42,570 bases of DNA, from the NCBI GenBank assembly GCA_030524525.1, contig JAUNGI010000021.1, positions 1 through 42,570 on the forward strand, written 5' to 3'. This document shows positions 26,488 through 34,775 of the stretch, in pieces; the first letter of the stretch is position 1; every line of letters begins with the position of its first letter. The stretch comes from Lachnospiraceae bacterium. GTDB lineage: Bacteria > Bacillota > Clostridia > Lachnospirales > Lachnospiraceae. The notes under the pieces were generated by a model, which ran no database searches, was not told the DNA's origin, and saw only the letters and a program-made list of their open reading frames with translations. A program made the position numbers and the translations under genes.

Positions 26488-27258
26488 ATGTCAAGATTTT
26501 TTGTGGAACGCTCGCAGATTCGGGGGGATCGGATCTTCCTTGAGGGCGGCGACGTCAATCATATCCGGAACGTGCTGCGGATGCGCGTCGGAGAAAAAAT
26601 TGAAATTTGTGATGGACAGGGCACGGACTATGATTGTATAATAGATGCGTTTCCGGAGCGGCAGGCGGTCCTGCGGATCGTTTCGCAGCGGGCTGCCTGC
26701 GTGGAGCTGCCGGTGCGGCTCGTGCTGTATCAGGGACTGCCGAAAAGCGACAAGATGGAGCTGATCGTCCAAAAGGCGGTGGAGCTGGGCGCGGCGGAGA
26801 TCGTTCCGGTGATCTGCAAGCGCTCGGTCGTTCGGCTCGACGACAAAAAGAAGGAAGAAAAAAAGCGGGAGCGCTGGCAGACGATCGCCGAAAGCGCCGC
26901 AAAGCAGTCGGGCAGAGGAATGGTTCCCGCCGTGGCGGCTCCCATGACCTTTTCGGAGGCGGTCAAGCGGGCGGCTTCCGAGGGGCGCGTCCTGCTTCCG
27001 TACGAAAACGCGGAGGGCATGAAGCCGACGCGGGAGGCGTTTCTTGCCGCCAGCAGAGGCGGAACGACGGCGATCTTTATCGGTCCGGAGGGGGGCTTTG
27101 ACCCTGCGGAGGTTTCGCTCGCCGCCGAAGCCGGAGCAAAGATCGTCAGCTTGGGAAGGCGGATCCTGCGGACGGAAACGGCGGGGCTTGCGGTTTTGTC
27201 GGCTCTGATGCTTTTGTGCGAATGCGCCGAAGCGAAAGAAACAGCGGAGGAAGGTTGA
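26488..27258 (+). CDS. rsmE: 16S rRNA (uracil1498-N3)-methyltransferase RsmE
   Basis: 256 residues of the SPOUT superfamily. It has an N-terminal PUA-like part (MSRFFVERSQIRGDRIFLEGGDVNHIRNVLRMR) and a C-terminal knotted SAM-binding domain with PKSDKMELIVQKAVELG, FIGPEGGFDPAE and LGRRILRTETAGLAVL. It methylates U1498 in the 30S decoding region. It lies between prmA and the cysteine desulfurase gene, which starts three bases after its stop. Confidence 0.95.
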   Translation: MSRFFVERSQIRGDRIFLEGGDVNHIRNVLRMRVGEKIEICDGQGTDYDCIIDAFPERQAVLRIVSQRAACVELPVRLVLYQGLPKSDKMELIVQKAVELGAAEIVPVICKRSVVRLDDKKKEEKKRERWQTIAESAAKQSGRGMVPAVAAPMTFSEAVKRAASEGRVLLPYENAEGMKPTREAFLAASRGGTTAIFIGPEGGFDPAEVSLAAEAGAKIVSLGRRILRTETAGLAVLSALMLLCECAEAKETAEEG

Positions 27259-27261
27259 CGC

Positions 27262-28449
27262 ATGGAGGTTTATTTGGACAACGCCGCCACCACAAGGGCG
27301 GCGGAGCCGGTGGTGCAGCTTATGGAAAAGGTGCTCCGGGAGGATTACGGCAATCCCTCTTCCCGTCATCAAAAGGGCGTGGAGGCGGAGCGCTACGTTT
27401 GTCAGGCAAAGAAAACCATCGCCAAGGCGCTGAAATGTCTGGAAAGCGAGATCGTTTTGACCTCGGGCGGAACCGAATCCAACAATATGGCGCTGATCGG
27501 CATGGCGGAGGCGAACAAGCGGGCGGGAAAGCATATTATCAGCTCCTGCATCGAACACGCTTCGGTCTATCAGCCGCTGCTGTTTCTCGAAGAACAGGGC
27601 TATGAGGTCACGTTCCTTCCGGTGGACAAAAACGGGCTGGTTCGTCCCGAAACGCTGCGCGCCGCCCTGCGGCCGGATACGATCCTCGTTTCGATCATGA
27701 TGGTGAACAACGAGATCGGCGCGGTGGAGCCGATCGAGGAACTGGCGAAGGTCGTTCACGAGACGAATCCCCGGACGCTGTTCCATGTGGATGCCATTCA
27801 GGGCTTTGGAAAGCTTCCGATCTATCCGAAGCGGATCGGCGTGGACGCGATGTCCGTCAGCGGGCATAAGCTGTTCGGACCGAAGGGCTCCGGCTTTTTG
27901 TTTGTACGGGAGCGGGTGAAGATCCGTCCGTATCTGTTCGGGGGCGGACAGCAGAAGGGCATGCGCTCCGGAACGGAGAACGTGCCTGCCATTGCCGGGC
28001 TGGAACGGGCGGTCGCGCTTTATCTTGCGGAGGCAGAGGAGCGTCGGGAAAAGCTGTACGCGCTCAAGGAGGCGTTCGTTTCCAAGGTGTCCAAGCTGCC
28101 GGGCGCGCAGGTGTTCGGCATTTTTTCCGAGGAGAACGGGACGCCGCTTGCGGAGCGGCTTCGGCGGACGGCGCCGCATATTGTGAGCGTCGGCTTTCGG
28201 GGCGTAAGAAGCGAGGTGCTGCTCCACGCGCTGGAGGAGAAGGGCGTTTACGTTTCCTCCGGCTCGGCGTGCTCGTCCAACCATCCGGCGATCAGCGGAA
28301 CGCTTTCGGGCATCGGCGTGCCTGCGGAGTATCTGGACGCCACGCTTCGGTTCAGCTTTTCGCACGAAAATACGCCGGAACAGATTGATTATGTGATTTC
28401 CTGCCTCTCGGAGCTGCTGCCGGTGCTTGGGCGTTTCCGCCGGGGATAG
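27262..28449 (+). CDS. Cysteine desulfurase (NifS/IscS family)
   Basis: 395 residues, a PLP-dependent enzyme that takes sulfur from cysteine onto an active-site cysteine. The start VYLDNAATTRAAEPV, the cofactor lysine Lys203 (VSGHKLFG) and the catalytic Cys337 in SSGSACSS place it in the IscS/NifS group. It starts three bases after rsmE and is followed 24 bases later by thiI. The same pairing occurs in Bacillus subtilis (nifZ-thiI), where the desulfurase feeds ThiI. General Fe-S assembly cannot be excluded. Confidence 0.93.
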   Translation: MEVYLDNAATTRAAEPVVQLMEKVLREDYGNPSSRHQKGVEAERYVCQAKKTIAKALKCLESEIVLTSGGTESNNMALIGMAEANKRAGKHIISSCIEHASVYQPLLFLEEQGYEVTFLPVDKNGLVRPETLRAALRPDTILVSIMMVNNEIGAVEPIEELAKVVHETNPRTLFHVDAIQGFGKLPIYPKRIGVDAMSVSGHKLFGPKGSGFLFVRERVKIRPYLFGGGQQKGMRSGTENVPAIAGLERAVALYLAEAEERREKLYALKEAFVSKVSKLPGAQVFGIFSEENGTPLAERLRRTAPHIVSVGFRGVRSEVLLHALEEKGVYVSSGSACSSNHPAISGTLSGIGVPAEYLDATLRFSFSHENTPEQIDYVISCLSELLPVLGRFRRG

Positions 28450-28473
28450 GAGAATAGGGAGGCTTAGACTGGT

Positions 28474-29673
28474 TTGAAAGAGAACAGATATCGCGCTTTT
28501 TTGATAAAATATGCGGAGATCGGCTTGAAGGGCAAGAACCGCTGTTTTTTTGAGGATTGTCTTGTGCGCCAGATCCGCAATAATTTGCGGGGGCTCGGCG
28601 AGTATCAGGTGACGAAGGAGCAGGGGCGCGTCTTTGTGGAATGCCCCGAGGACTTCGACTACGAGGACACCGCCGCGGCTTTGCAGACGGTGTTCGGCGT
28701 CGCTTCGTTCAGTCCGGTCGTGATCATCGATACGACCGAATGGGAGGCGCTCTGCCGGGCGGTGGGCAATTATGTGGAGGAATTTTTCCCGGAGAAAAAT
28801 TTCACCTTTAAGGTGGAGTGCAAGCGCGGAAACAAGGAATATTTTATGACCTCTCCGGAGATCTGTGCCGAGATCGGCTCGTATCTTCTGAAGCGCTTTC
28901 CGGAGCTGCGGGTGGACGTGCATCATCCCGACCGCTATCTGACCGTGGAGGTCCGGAACCGGGCGTACGTTTATTCCGAAGTCGTTCCCGGCCCCGGCGG
29001 TATGCCGGTGGGCTCGAACGGAAGGGCGATGCTGCTTCTGTCCGGCGGGATCGACAGTCCGGTGGCGGGCTATATGATCTCCAAGCGGGGCGTGTATTTG
29101 GATGCGGTGTATTTTCATGCGCCGCCCTATACGAGCGAGCGCGCCAAGCAGAAGGTCGTCGATCTGGCGCGCATCATAAGCGCCTATACCGGCCCCATTC
29201 GGCTTCACGTCGTAAATTTCACGGAGATCCAGATGTATATTTACGAGACCTGTCCGCATGAGGAGCTTACGATCATTATGCGCCGCTATATGATGCGCAT
29301 TGCCGAGACGATCGCAAAGGAGAGCGACTGTCTGGCGCTCGTCACCGGAGAGAGCATCGGGCAGGTGGCGAGCCAGACCATGCAGAGCCTGCAGGCGACC
29401 AACGCGGTCTGCACGCTGCCGGTGTTCCGGCCGCTGATCGGCTTTGACAAGCAGGAGATCGTGGAGATTTCGGAGAAGATCCGCACCTATGAAACGAGCA
29501 TTCTGCCCTACGAGGACTGCTGCACGATCTTTGTAGCAAAGCATCCGGTCACAAAGCCGGTCGTTCGCATCATTGAAAAATCCGAAAAGCTGCTTGCCGA
29601 AAAGATCGACGAGATGGTACGGACGGCGCTGGAAACCAGAGAGAAGATCGAGGTTTCTTTTTATGAGGAGTAA
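28474..29673 (+). CDS. thiI: tRNA 4-thiouridine synthase ThiI (short form)
   Basis: 399 residues. An N-terminal ferredoxin-like part with KYAEIGLKGKNR and a THUMP domain precede the PP-loop ATP pyrophosphatase domain with LLLSGGIDSPVAGYM (from about 187) and Cys349/Cys350 in YEDCCTIFVAKHP. It adenylates U8 in tRNA and inserts sulfur; some forms also serve thiamine synthesis. The rhodanese domain of the enterobacterial enzyme is absent, as usual in Firmicutes, so sulfur must come from the adjacent desulfurase. The start is TTG at 28474 with GGGAGG 11 bases upstream; no ATG lies near. Confidence 0.94.
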   Translation: MKENRYRAFLIKYAEIGLKGKNRCFFEDCLVRQIRNNLRGLGEYQVTKEQGRVFVECPEDFDYEDTAAALQTVFGVASFSPVVIIDTTEWEALCRAVGNYVEEFFPEKNFTFKVECKRGNKEYFMTSPEICAEIGSYLLKRFPELRVDVHHPDRYLTVEVRNRAYVYSEVVPGPGGMPVGSNGRAMLLLSGGIDSPVAGYMISKRGVYLDAVYFHAPPYTSERAKQKVVDLARIISAYTGPIRLHVVNFTEIQMYIYETCPHEELTIIMRRYMMRIAETIAKESDCLALVTGESIGQVASQTMQSLQATNAVCTLPVFRPLIGFDKQEIVEISEKIRTYETSILPYEDCCTIFVAKHPVTKPVVRIIEKSEKLLAEKIDEMVRTALETREKIEVSFYEE

Positions 29674-29677
29674 GGAG

Positions 29678-29775
29678 GAACAAAGGGTCTCGCTTGCGAG
29701 ATCCTCCGCCTACGGCGGGCCGCTTTAGCGCCGCGGTTCTTTTCCGCCGCGGTACGATCCTCAGCGAAAAAAAAA
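29678..29775 (+). repeat. Dispersed palindromic element, copy B
   Basis: Starts five bases after the thiI stop. It reads GAACAAAGGGTCTCGCTTGCGAGATCC, the hairpin CCGCCTACGGCGGGC, and a diverged GC-rich tail equivalent to the terminator part of copies C and D. The first palindrome (GGGTCTCGC / GCGAGATCC) keeps pairing despite base changes relative to copies C and D, which suggests the structure is maintained. The nine A at its end double as the T run of the terminator for the HPr-like gene on the other strand. Confidence 0.65.
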
Positions 29776-29803
29776 CGGAGAAGCGGATGTTTCCGTTTCT
29801 CCG
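29767..29803 (-). terminator. Intrinsic terminator of the HPr-like gene
   Basis: On the minus strand CGGAGAAACGGAA pairs with TTCTCCG and its flanking bases (hairpin 29803-29776). Nine consecutive T (29775-29767) follow. It is placed about 60 bases after the stop codon. Confidence 0.88.
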
Positions 29804-29864
29804 GGGTACTGCATACGGATGCGGCGGGAGCGTCGGGCTTCCCGAAAGGCTTCGGCAGGAACGC

Positions 29865-30095
29865 TTAATCCATGTAAGGCTTCAGCGTCTCGAGGATCTT
29901 GTCCATTTCCTTGTCGTTGTGGATGTTCAGCGTGATCGGCTTGGACAGATCCAGACTGAAAATTCCCATGATCGATTTGGCGTCGATGACGTAGCGGCCG
30001 GATACCAGATCAAAATCGGAATCGAATCTTGTGATATCATTTACGAAGTTCTTTACTTTATCAATGGAATTCAGTGTAATAGATACGGTTTTCAT
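29865..30095 (-). CDS. HPr-like protein lacking the phosphorylatable histidine
   Basis: 76 residues, slightly shorter than HPr. The second half keeps the HPr regulatory loop (DAKSIMGIFSLDL) with Ser41 at the place of Ser46, the site of HPr kinase. The first half reads NSIDKVKNFVND where HPr has the histidine phosphorylation motif, and no His is present there, so it cannot pass phosphate in the sugar phosphotransferase chain. By analogy with Crh it may be a regulatory partner, for instance in carbon control; this is inference. GGAGG lies upstream of the ATG. It has its own promoter and terminator and stands alone between thiI and mtaB. Confidence 0.82.
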   Translation of the reverse strand: MKTVSITLNSIDKVKNFVNDITRFDSDFDLVSGRYVIDAKSIMGIFSLDLSKPITLNIHNDKEMDKILETLKPYMD

Positions 30096-30128
30096 GCGAA
30101 ATCCTCCCTAAATAGTATTCTGATTACT

Positions 30129-30157
30129 ATACTAGCCCGCCGAAAAATAAAAGTCAA
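30129..30157 (-). promoter_or_regulatory. Promoter of the HPr-like gene
   Basis: On the minus strand TTGACT (30157-30152) and TAGTAT (30134-30129) are spaced by 17 bases. This leaves a short leader of about 27 bases to the ATG at 30095. Confidence 0.7.
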
Positions 30158-30216
30158 TATTCAAATCCTTTTTTTTCGTCGGTTCGCGAAAAAATCTGCA
30201 TAACGGAGGCACATTT

Positions 30217-31629
30217 ATGCAAAATCATATGGAAAATTTGAGGATCGCCTACCTGTCTCTGGGGTGTAAGGTAAACGCCTATGAGACGGCTTCCATGCGG
30301 AACCAGCTGGAAGCCTGCGGAAGCCGCACCGTGGGATTCCGGGAAACGGCCGACGTGTATCTGGTCAACACCTGTACGGTAACGAATATCGCCGACCGGA
30401 AGTCCCGGCAGATGCTGCATCAGGCAAAAAAACGGAACCCTGCCGCCGTCGTCGTTGCGGTGGGCTGCTATGTGCAGGAGTTTTACAAAAATCACGAGAC
30501 CGACGAAACGATCGACCTGCTGATCGGCAACCGACGCAAGCATGAGGTCGCGGAAATTTTACGGGCGTATTTGGAGGCAAGGGCAAACGGGCGGGACTTC
30601 CCCCGGCTCCATGTCAGCGACGACAGCGCGCTGCGGACATACGAAGCGATGGAGCCGGCGGCTGCGGATGCCAAGACGCGGGCGTATATTAAGATTCAGG
30701 ACGGCTGCAATCAATTTTGCAGTTATTGTATGATTCCCTTCGCGAGGGGAAGAATTTCCAGTAGAGATGCGGAGGACATTCGGAGCGAGATCACCCTGCT
30801 TGCCGAAAAAGGGATCCGGGAGTTCGTTCTGACCGGCATCCACCTTTCCTCCTACGGAATGGACGACGCGTCGCCGAGGGAGCAGCAGGCGCTTTGCCGG
30901 GAGGACGGACGGCAGCCTTTGCTGGAGCTGATCCTTTCGCTTGCGGCGCTGCCCGGCGTGGAGCGGCTCCGCTTGGGCTCTCTGGAGCCGAGGATCGTCA
31001 CCGAGCCGTTTGTGAAGGGGCTTGCGGCGGAGCCGAAGGTCTGCCCGCATTTTCATCTTTCCCTACAGAGCGGCTGCGACGAGATCCTGCGCGCGATGAA
31101 CCGAAAATATACGACGGCGCAGTATTTGGAATGCTGTCGTCTGCTGCGGACGTATTACGATCAGCCTGCGATCACCACCGATCTGATCGTCGGGTTCCCC
31201 GGAGAGACCGAGGAGCAGTTTGAAGCTTCGGCGGCGTTTGCCAAGGCCTGCGGCTTTGCCCAGATGCATGTCTTTCCGTTTTCGCGCAGACGAGGAACGG
31301 CTGCCGACCGGATGAGCGGACAGGTGAGCGAGGAGGAAAAGCGGAGGCGGGAACGCCGGATGCTGGCGGTCGCCGCAGAGCTTTCCGAAGCGTATCGGCG
31401 GGAGCGGATCGGCAGACGTACGGAGCTTTTGACCGAGGAGACCGTGACCGTGGATGGCAGGGCTTATTGGGTCGGACATTCGCTGGAATATCTGCCGACG
31501 GCGGTTCCGGCGACGGCGGACACGGCGGGAAATCAGCGGATCGCCGTGGAAATCACGGGGGAAAACGTCGGCGAATATGTCTTGGGAAGACCGACGAATG
31601 CTATTGCTATTTCAAAAGAGATGCGATAA
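30217..31629 (+). CDS. mtaB: tRNA (t6A37) methylthiotransferase MtaB
   Basis: 470 residues. MtaB converts t6A to ms2t6A at position 37 of tRNAs reading ANN codons, using two 4Fe-4S clusters. The N-terminal domain has cysteines Cys17 (LGCKVNAYE), Cys53 (NTCTVTN) and Cys84 (VGCYVQ). The radical SAM motif CNQFCSYC has Cys164, Cys168 and Cys171, and a TRAM-like C-terminal part begins about 395. The LGCKVN start and pattern fit MtaB (YqeV) rather than MiaB or RimO. GGAGG is eight bases before the ATG. It leads a long plus-strand run; ireB follows with 35 bases between. Confidence 0.94.
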   Translation: MQNHMENLRIAYLSLGCKVNAYETASMRNQLEACGSRTVGFRETADVYLVNTCTVTNIADRKSRQMLHQAKKRNPAAVVVAVGCYVQEFYKNHETDETIDLLIGNRRKHEVAEILRAYLEARANGRDFPRLHVSDDSALRTYEAMEPAAADAKTRAYIKIQDGCNQFCSYCMIPFARGRISSRDAEDIRSEITLLAEKGIREFVLTGIHLSSYGMDDASPREQQALCREDGRQPLLELILSLAALPGVERLRLGSLEPRIVTEPFVKGLAAEPKVCPHFHLSLQSGCDEILRAMNRKYTTAQYLECCRLLRTYYDQPAITTDLIVGFPGETEEQFEASAAFAKACGFAQMHVFPFSRRRGTAADRMSGQVSEEEKRRRERRMLAVAAELSEAYRRERIGRRTELLTEETVTVDGRAYWVGHSLEYLPTAVPATADTAGNQRIAVEITGENVGEYVLGRPTNAIAISKEMR

Positions 31630-31664
31630 AATAAAATGGATGGATTATGAGGAGGAGCAATGCT

Positions 31665-31925
31665 ATGCAGGAAAATCAGGGGACACAGTATTTCAAGGTA
31701 GAAAACCGGCCGGAGCAGTTTGTTCGGAACGTGATCGACACGGTCTATGTGGCGCTGGCGGAAAAAGGCTATAACCCGGTAAGCCAGATGGTGGGGTATA
31801 TCATGTCGGGCGATCCTACATACATTACCAGCCATATGAACGCCAGAAGCCTGATCGCCAAGGTGGAGCGGGACGAGATCATTGAAGAGCTTCTGAAGGA
31901 TTATATCAACCTGCATTTGAAGTGA
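31665..31925 (+). CDS. ireB: IreB family regulatory phosphoprotein (DUF965)
   Basis: 86 residues. The family core is intact: [60 protein letters not shown]. IreB of Enterococcus is phosphorylated on threonines by the Ser/Thr kinase IreK and limits cephalosporin resistance; Thr near the N-terminus (NQGTQYF) is a candidate site. The ATG at 31665 has GGAGGAG eight bases upstream; the in-frame ATG at 31647 lies before that site and was rejected. ireB-ruvX-DUF1292 is a conserved trio in Firmicutes. Confidence 0.95.
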   Translation: MQENQGTQYFKVENRPEQFVRNVIDTVYVALAEKGYNPVSQMVGYIMSGDPTYITSHMNARSLIAKVERDEIIEELLKDYINLHLK

Positions 31926-31932
31926 GGAACGT

Positions 31933-32415
31933 ATGAAGCTGATGGGATTGGATTACGGCGCCGCAACGGTGGGAGTCGCCGTAAGCGACGATCTGTTCTT
32001 GACCGCACAGGCCGTGGAGGTCGTTCGGCGGAAGCACGAAACCAAGCTGCGGCAGACGTATCAGCGCATCGAGGAGCTGATCGCGGAGCGAGGGATCGAC
32101 GCGCTTGTGGTGGGCTATCCGAAGCATCTGGACAACTCCGTCGGAGAACGCGCCAAGCTCTCGGAGGAGTTTGCGGCGGCGCTGCGGCGGCGAACCGGGC
32201 TGCCGGTCGTGTTATGGGACGAGCGGCTGACGACCGTGATGGCGCATCGGATCTTGGATGCGGGAGAGGTCGGGCAGGAAAAAAAGCGGAAGGTCGTAGA
32301 TCAGATCGCTGCGGCGATCATTTTGGAATCCTATATGGATTATCTGAAGGGACACGAGGAAGCACGAAAGGAATTAGAGGACAAGATCAGTGAACGAAAA
32401 GGAACCTACCATTAG
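31933..32415 (+). CDS. ruvX: RuvX/YqgF family Holliday junction resolvase / pre-16S rRNA nuclease
   Basis: 160 residues with an RNase H-like fold. [16 protein letters not shown] carries the first catalytic Asp (Asp7); [30 protein letters not shown] and the late Asp in [17 protein letters not shown] complete the site. The family has been linked to Holliday junction resolution and to 5' maturation of 16S rRNA. It starts eight bases after ireB, and its last 26 bases overlap the DUF1292 gene. Confidence 0.92.
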   Translation: MKLMGLDYGAATVGVAVSDDLFLTAQAVEVVRRKHETKLRQTYQRIEELIAERGIDALVVGYPKHLDNSVGERAKLSEEFAAALRRRTGLPVVLWDERLTTVMAHRILDAGEVGQEKKRKVVDQIAAAIILESYMDYLKGHEEARKELEDKISERKGTYH

Positions 32416-32650
32416 TTTTGTGACGGAAGACAACGAAACGGTACTGTTTACCGTGATTTCCGAGACCCGTGTGGGCGGGGTGAATTATTTGTTGGTCGTA
32501 GAAAACGAAACCGATGAAGAAACGTATATTTTGAAAGAAACCTCCGAAGAAGGGTCCGATATCGTTTATGAGATCGTATCGGACGATAAGGAGCTAAGAA
32601 TTATTGCAGACGTCTTTGAAGAACTGTTGGAGGACGTCAGAATCGAGTAA
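32390..32650 (+). CDS. DUF1292 domain-containing protein (YrzB-like)
   Basis: 86 residues, very acidic, with the small beta-rich DUF1292 core ([32 protein letters not shown]...ETYILKE). The function is unknown in Firmicutes. The start is GTG at 32390, inside the end of ruvX, with a GAGGAC-like site upstream. Position after ireB and ruvX is the conserved one and supports the call. Confidence 0.88.
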   Translation: MNEKEPTISFVTEDNETVLFTVISETRVGGVNYLLVVENETDEETYILKETSEEGSDIVYEIVSDDKELRIIADVFEELLEDVRIE

Positions 32651-32663
32651 AGAGAGGAATTTT

Positions 32664-34334
32664 ATGAAACAAAAAAGTACAAGTCGAACACTAAAGATTA
32701 TCCCGTTGGGAGGCTTGGAACAGATCGGAATGAACATTACCGCGTTTGAATACGGAGATTCGATCGTGGTGGTGGACTGCGGGCTTGCGTTTCCCGGCGA
32801 CGATATGCTGGGGATCGACCTGGTCATTCCGGACGTGACGTATCTGCGCGACAACCTGAGCCGGGTCAAGGCGTTCGTTATTACGCACGGACACGAGGAT
32901 CATATCGGCGCGCTGCCCTATATTTTGAAGCAGATCCCGGTTCCCGTTTACGGGACGCGGCTGACGCTGGCGATCATCGAAAACAAGCTCAGCGAGCATG
33001 TCATGCCGTACGAGACGAAGCTTTGCGTCGTAAATTACGGGGACGTTGTGAAATTTGACGACCTGTCGGTGGAATTTATCCGGACGAATCACAGCGTTGC
33101 CGACGCCTGCGCGCTGGCGATCTCCTGCGCGGCGGGAACGGTGATCCATACGGGCGATTTTAAGGTGGATTTCACGCCGGTATTCGGAGAGACGATCGAC
33201 CTGCAGCGGCTCGGCGAGCTGGGGAAAAAGGGCGTGCTGGCGCTTCTGTGCGACAGTACGAACGCATTGAAGCCGGGGCTTACGATGTCGGAAAAGACGG
33301 TCGGGAAGACCTTCGACAATATTTTTATGGAAAATCCGAATCACCGGATCATTGTCGCCACGTTCGCCTCGAACGTTGACCGCGTCCAGCAGATCATCAA
33401 TTCGGCGGAAAAATATCACCGCAAGGTGGCAATAGAGGGCCGTAGCATGGTCAATATCGTTTCGACCGCGTCCGAGCTGGGCTATATCCGCATTCCGGAC
33501 GGTCTGCTGATTTCGCTTGAGGAGATCAAAAACTATCCGGACGAGCAGATCGTGCTGATCATGACCGGCAGTCAGGGCGAGCCGATGGCGGCGCTTTCGA
33601 GGATCGCGGCTTCCACGCACCGGAAGGTTTCCATTCAGCCGGGCGACGTTGTGATCATCAGCTCCACGCCGATCCCGGGAAACGAAAAGAACGTTTCCCG
33701 CCTGATCAACGAGCTTTCGATGCTGGGCGCCACGGTCATTTTCCAAGACACGCATGTGAGCGGTCACGCCTGTCAGGAGGAGATCAAGCTGATCTACAGC
33801 ATCGTCAAGCCCAAATATTCGCTCCCGATCCACGGGGAATACCGGCATCGGATCGCGCAGAAGGAGCTTGCGTGCCAGCTGGGAATGGCAAAGGAAAATA
33901 TTCTGATCATGAAGTCGGGCGACGTCGTCGAGCTGAACCGCCGAAAGGCGGCGATTACCGGCAGCGTGCCGGCAAGGGGCGTGATGGTGGACGGTCTCGG
34001 CGTCGGCGACGTGGGCAACGTGGTGCTGAAGGAACGGCAGTATCTGTCGGAGAACGGCATCGTGGTTGTGACGATCGCTCTCGATACCGTGGAGCATCTT
34101 GTTCTCAGCGAGCCGGAGATCATTCCGAGAGGCTTTGTCTTTGTGAAGGAGGCGGAGGACCTGCTCGAAAACGCAAAGCAGGTTGCGGAGGAGACGCTGG
34201 ATCGCTACGTTTCGGACAGCCATTTTGATGTGAATCGCGTGAAAAACGAGATCCGCAACAACCTGATGGATTATTTCTGGAAGACGATCAAGCGCCGGCC
34301 GATGATCCTGCCGGTCGTTATGGATATCGAATAA
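32664..34334 (+). CDS. rnj: Ribonuclease J
   Basis: 556 residues, a metallo-beta-lactamase/beta-CASP nuclease with both endo- and 5'-exonuclease activity that matures and degrades RNA. It begins with KIIPLGGLEQIGMNITAFEYG. The metal site has THGHEDHIGAL with His75, His77, Asp79 and His80. The beta-CASP part includes MTGSQGEPMAALSRIA and SSTPIPGNEKNVSRLINEL, followed by the C-terminal RNase J domain. AGAGAGG precedes the ATG at 32664; a longer frame from 32604 is a shadow of the preceding gene. Only one RNase J gene is in the window. Confidence 0.95.
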   Translation: MKQKSTSRTLKIIPLGGLEQIGMNITAFEYGDSIVVVDCGLAFPGDDMLGIDLVIPDVTYLRDNLSRVKAFVITHGHEDHIGALPYILKQIPVPVYGTRLTLAIIENKLSEHVMPYETKLCVVNYGDVVKFDDLSVEFIRTNHSVADACALAISCAAGTVIHTGDFKVDFTPVFGETIDLQRLGELGKKGVLALLCDSTNALKPGLTMSEKTVGKTFDNIFMENPNHRIIVATFASNVDRVQQIINSAEKYHRKVAIEGRSMVNIVSTASELGYIRIPDGLLISLEEIKNYPDEQIVLIMTGSQGEPMAALSRIAASTHRKVSIQPGDVVIISSTPIPGNEKNVSRLINELSMLGATVIFQDTHVSGHACQEEIKLIYSIVKPKYSLPIHGEYRHRIAQKELACQLGMAKENILIMKSGDVVELNRRKAAITGSVPARGVMVDGLGVGDVGNVVLKERQYLSENGIVVVTIALDTVEHLVLSEPEIIPRGFVFVKEAEDLLENAKQVAEETLDRYVSDSHFDVNRVKNEIRNNLMDYFWKTIKRRPMILPVVMDIE

Positions 34335-34355
34335 GCAAAAAAGCGGAGGCTTGGG

Positions 34356-34775
34356 ATGAAGAAAAGAGCGTCGGAATCCAGCAAATTTATACTGAAAATG
34401 TCCAACGGACTGATCCGCCTGTTTTTTGACGTGCTGCTCTATGTATTCGTCAGCATTGTGATCGTACAGTCCTGCCGGTATGCTTATGATTTTTGTTATC
34501 AGGTCTTTGGTCCCGTGGCGGTCGCCGAGGAGGACGAGGAAGGCAAAGAGGTGGAGTTTTATATTGCCTCCGGCGATTCGACCCGGGAAATCGCCAAAAA
34601 GATGGAACGCAGCGGTCTGATCAAAAACGATTTGGCGTTCTATATCAAGGCGAAGCTGAACGACGCCAACATCCAGCCGGGAACCTATGCGCTGAACACC
34701 TCCATGACCTACGGCGAGCTGCTCGAAACGATATCGAGTCTGCCGGCGGCGGGGACGGAGGAAACGCCGAAATGA
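34356..34775 (+). CDS. Short MltG-like membrane protein without the catalytic domain
   Basis: 139 residues. A cytoplasmic head and one transmembrane segment (about 22-45) precede an extracytoplasmic LysM-like part (EFYIASGDSTREIAKKMERSGLIKNDLAFYIKAKL...IQPGTYALNTSMTYGELLETI), which matches the N-terminal region of the endolytic transglycosylase MltG. The protein stops where the catalytic YceG domain should begin. The end is clean (PAAGTEETPK, ATGA overlap with the next gene), so this looks like a stable short form rather than fresh decay. Bacillus subtilis has full-length mltG at this place, before trmR. Confidence 0.8.
   Translation: MKKRASESSKFILKMSNGLIRLFFDVLLYVFVSIVIVQSCRYAYDFCYQVFGPVAVAEEDEEGKEVEFYIASGDSTREIAKKMERSGLIKNDLAFYIKAKLNDANIQPGTYALNTSMTYGELLETISSLPAAGTEETPK

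Noticed and set aside
26491-29544. Very long open frame (1017 codons) on the minus strand opposite rsmE, the desulfurase and thiI
   Set aside because: It lies antisense to three well-supported genes, is rich in Arg and His as GC-biased shadow frames are, and matches no family I recognise.
34356-34775. MltG-like gene as a pseudogene
   Set aside because: No frameshift remnant of the catalytic domain follows; the stop overlaps the trmR start neatly, which argues for a functional short protein.
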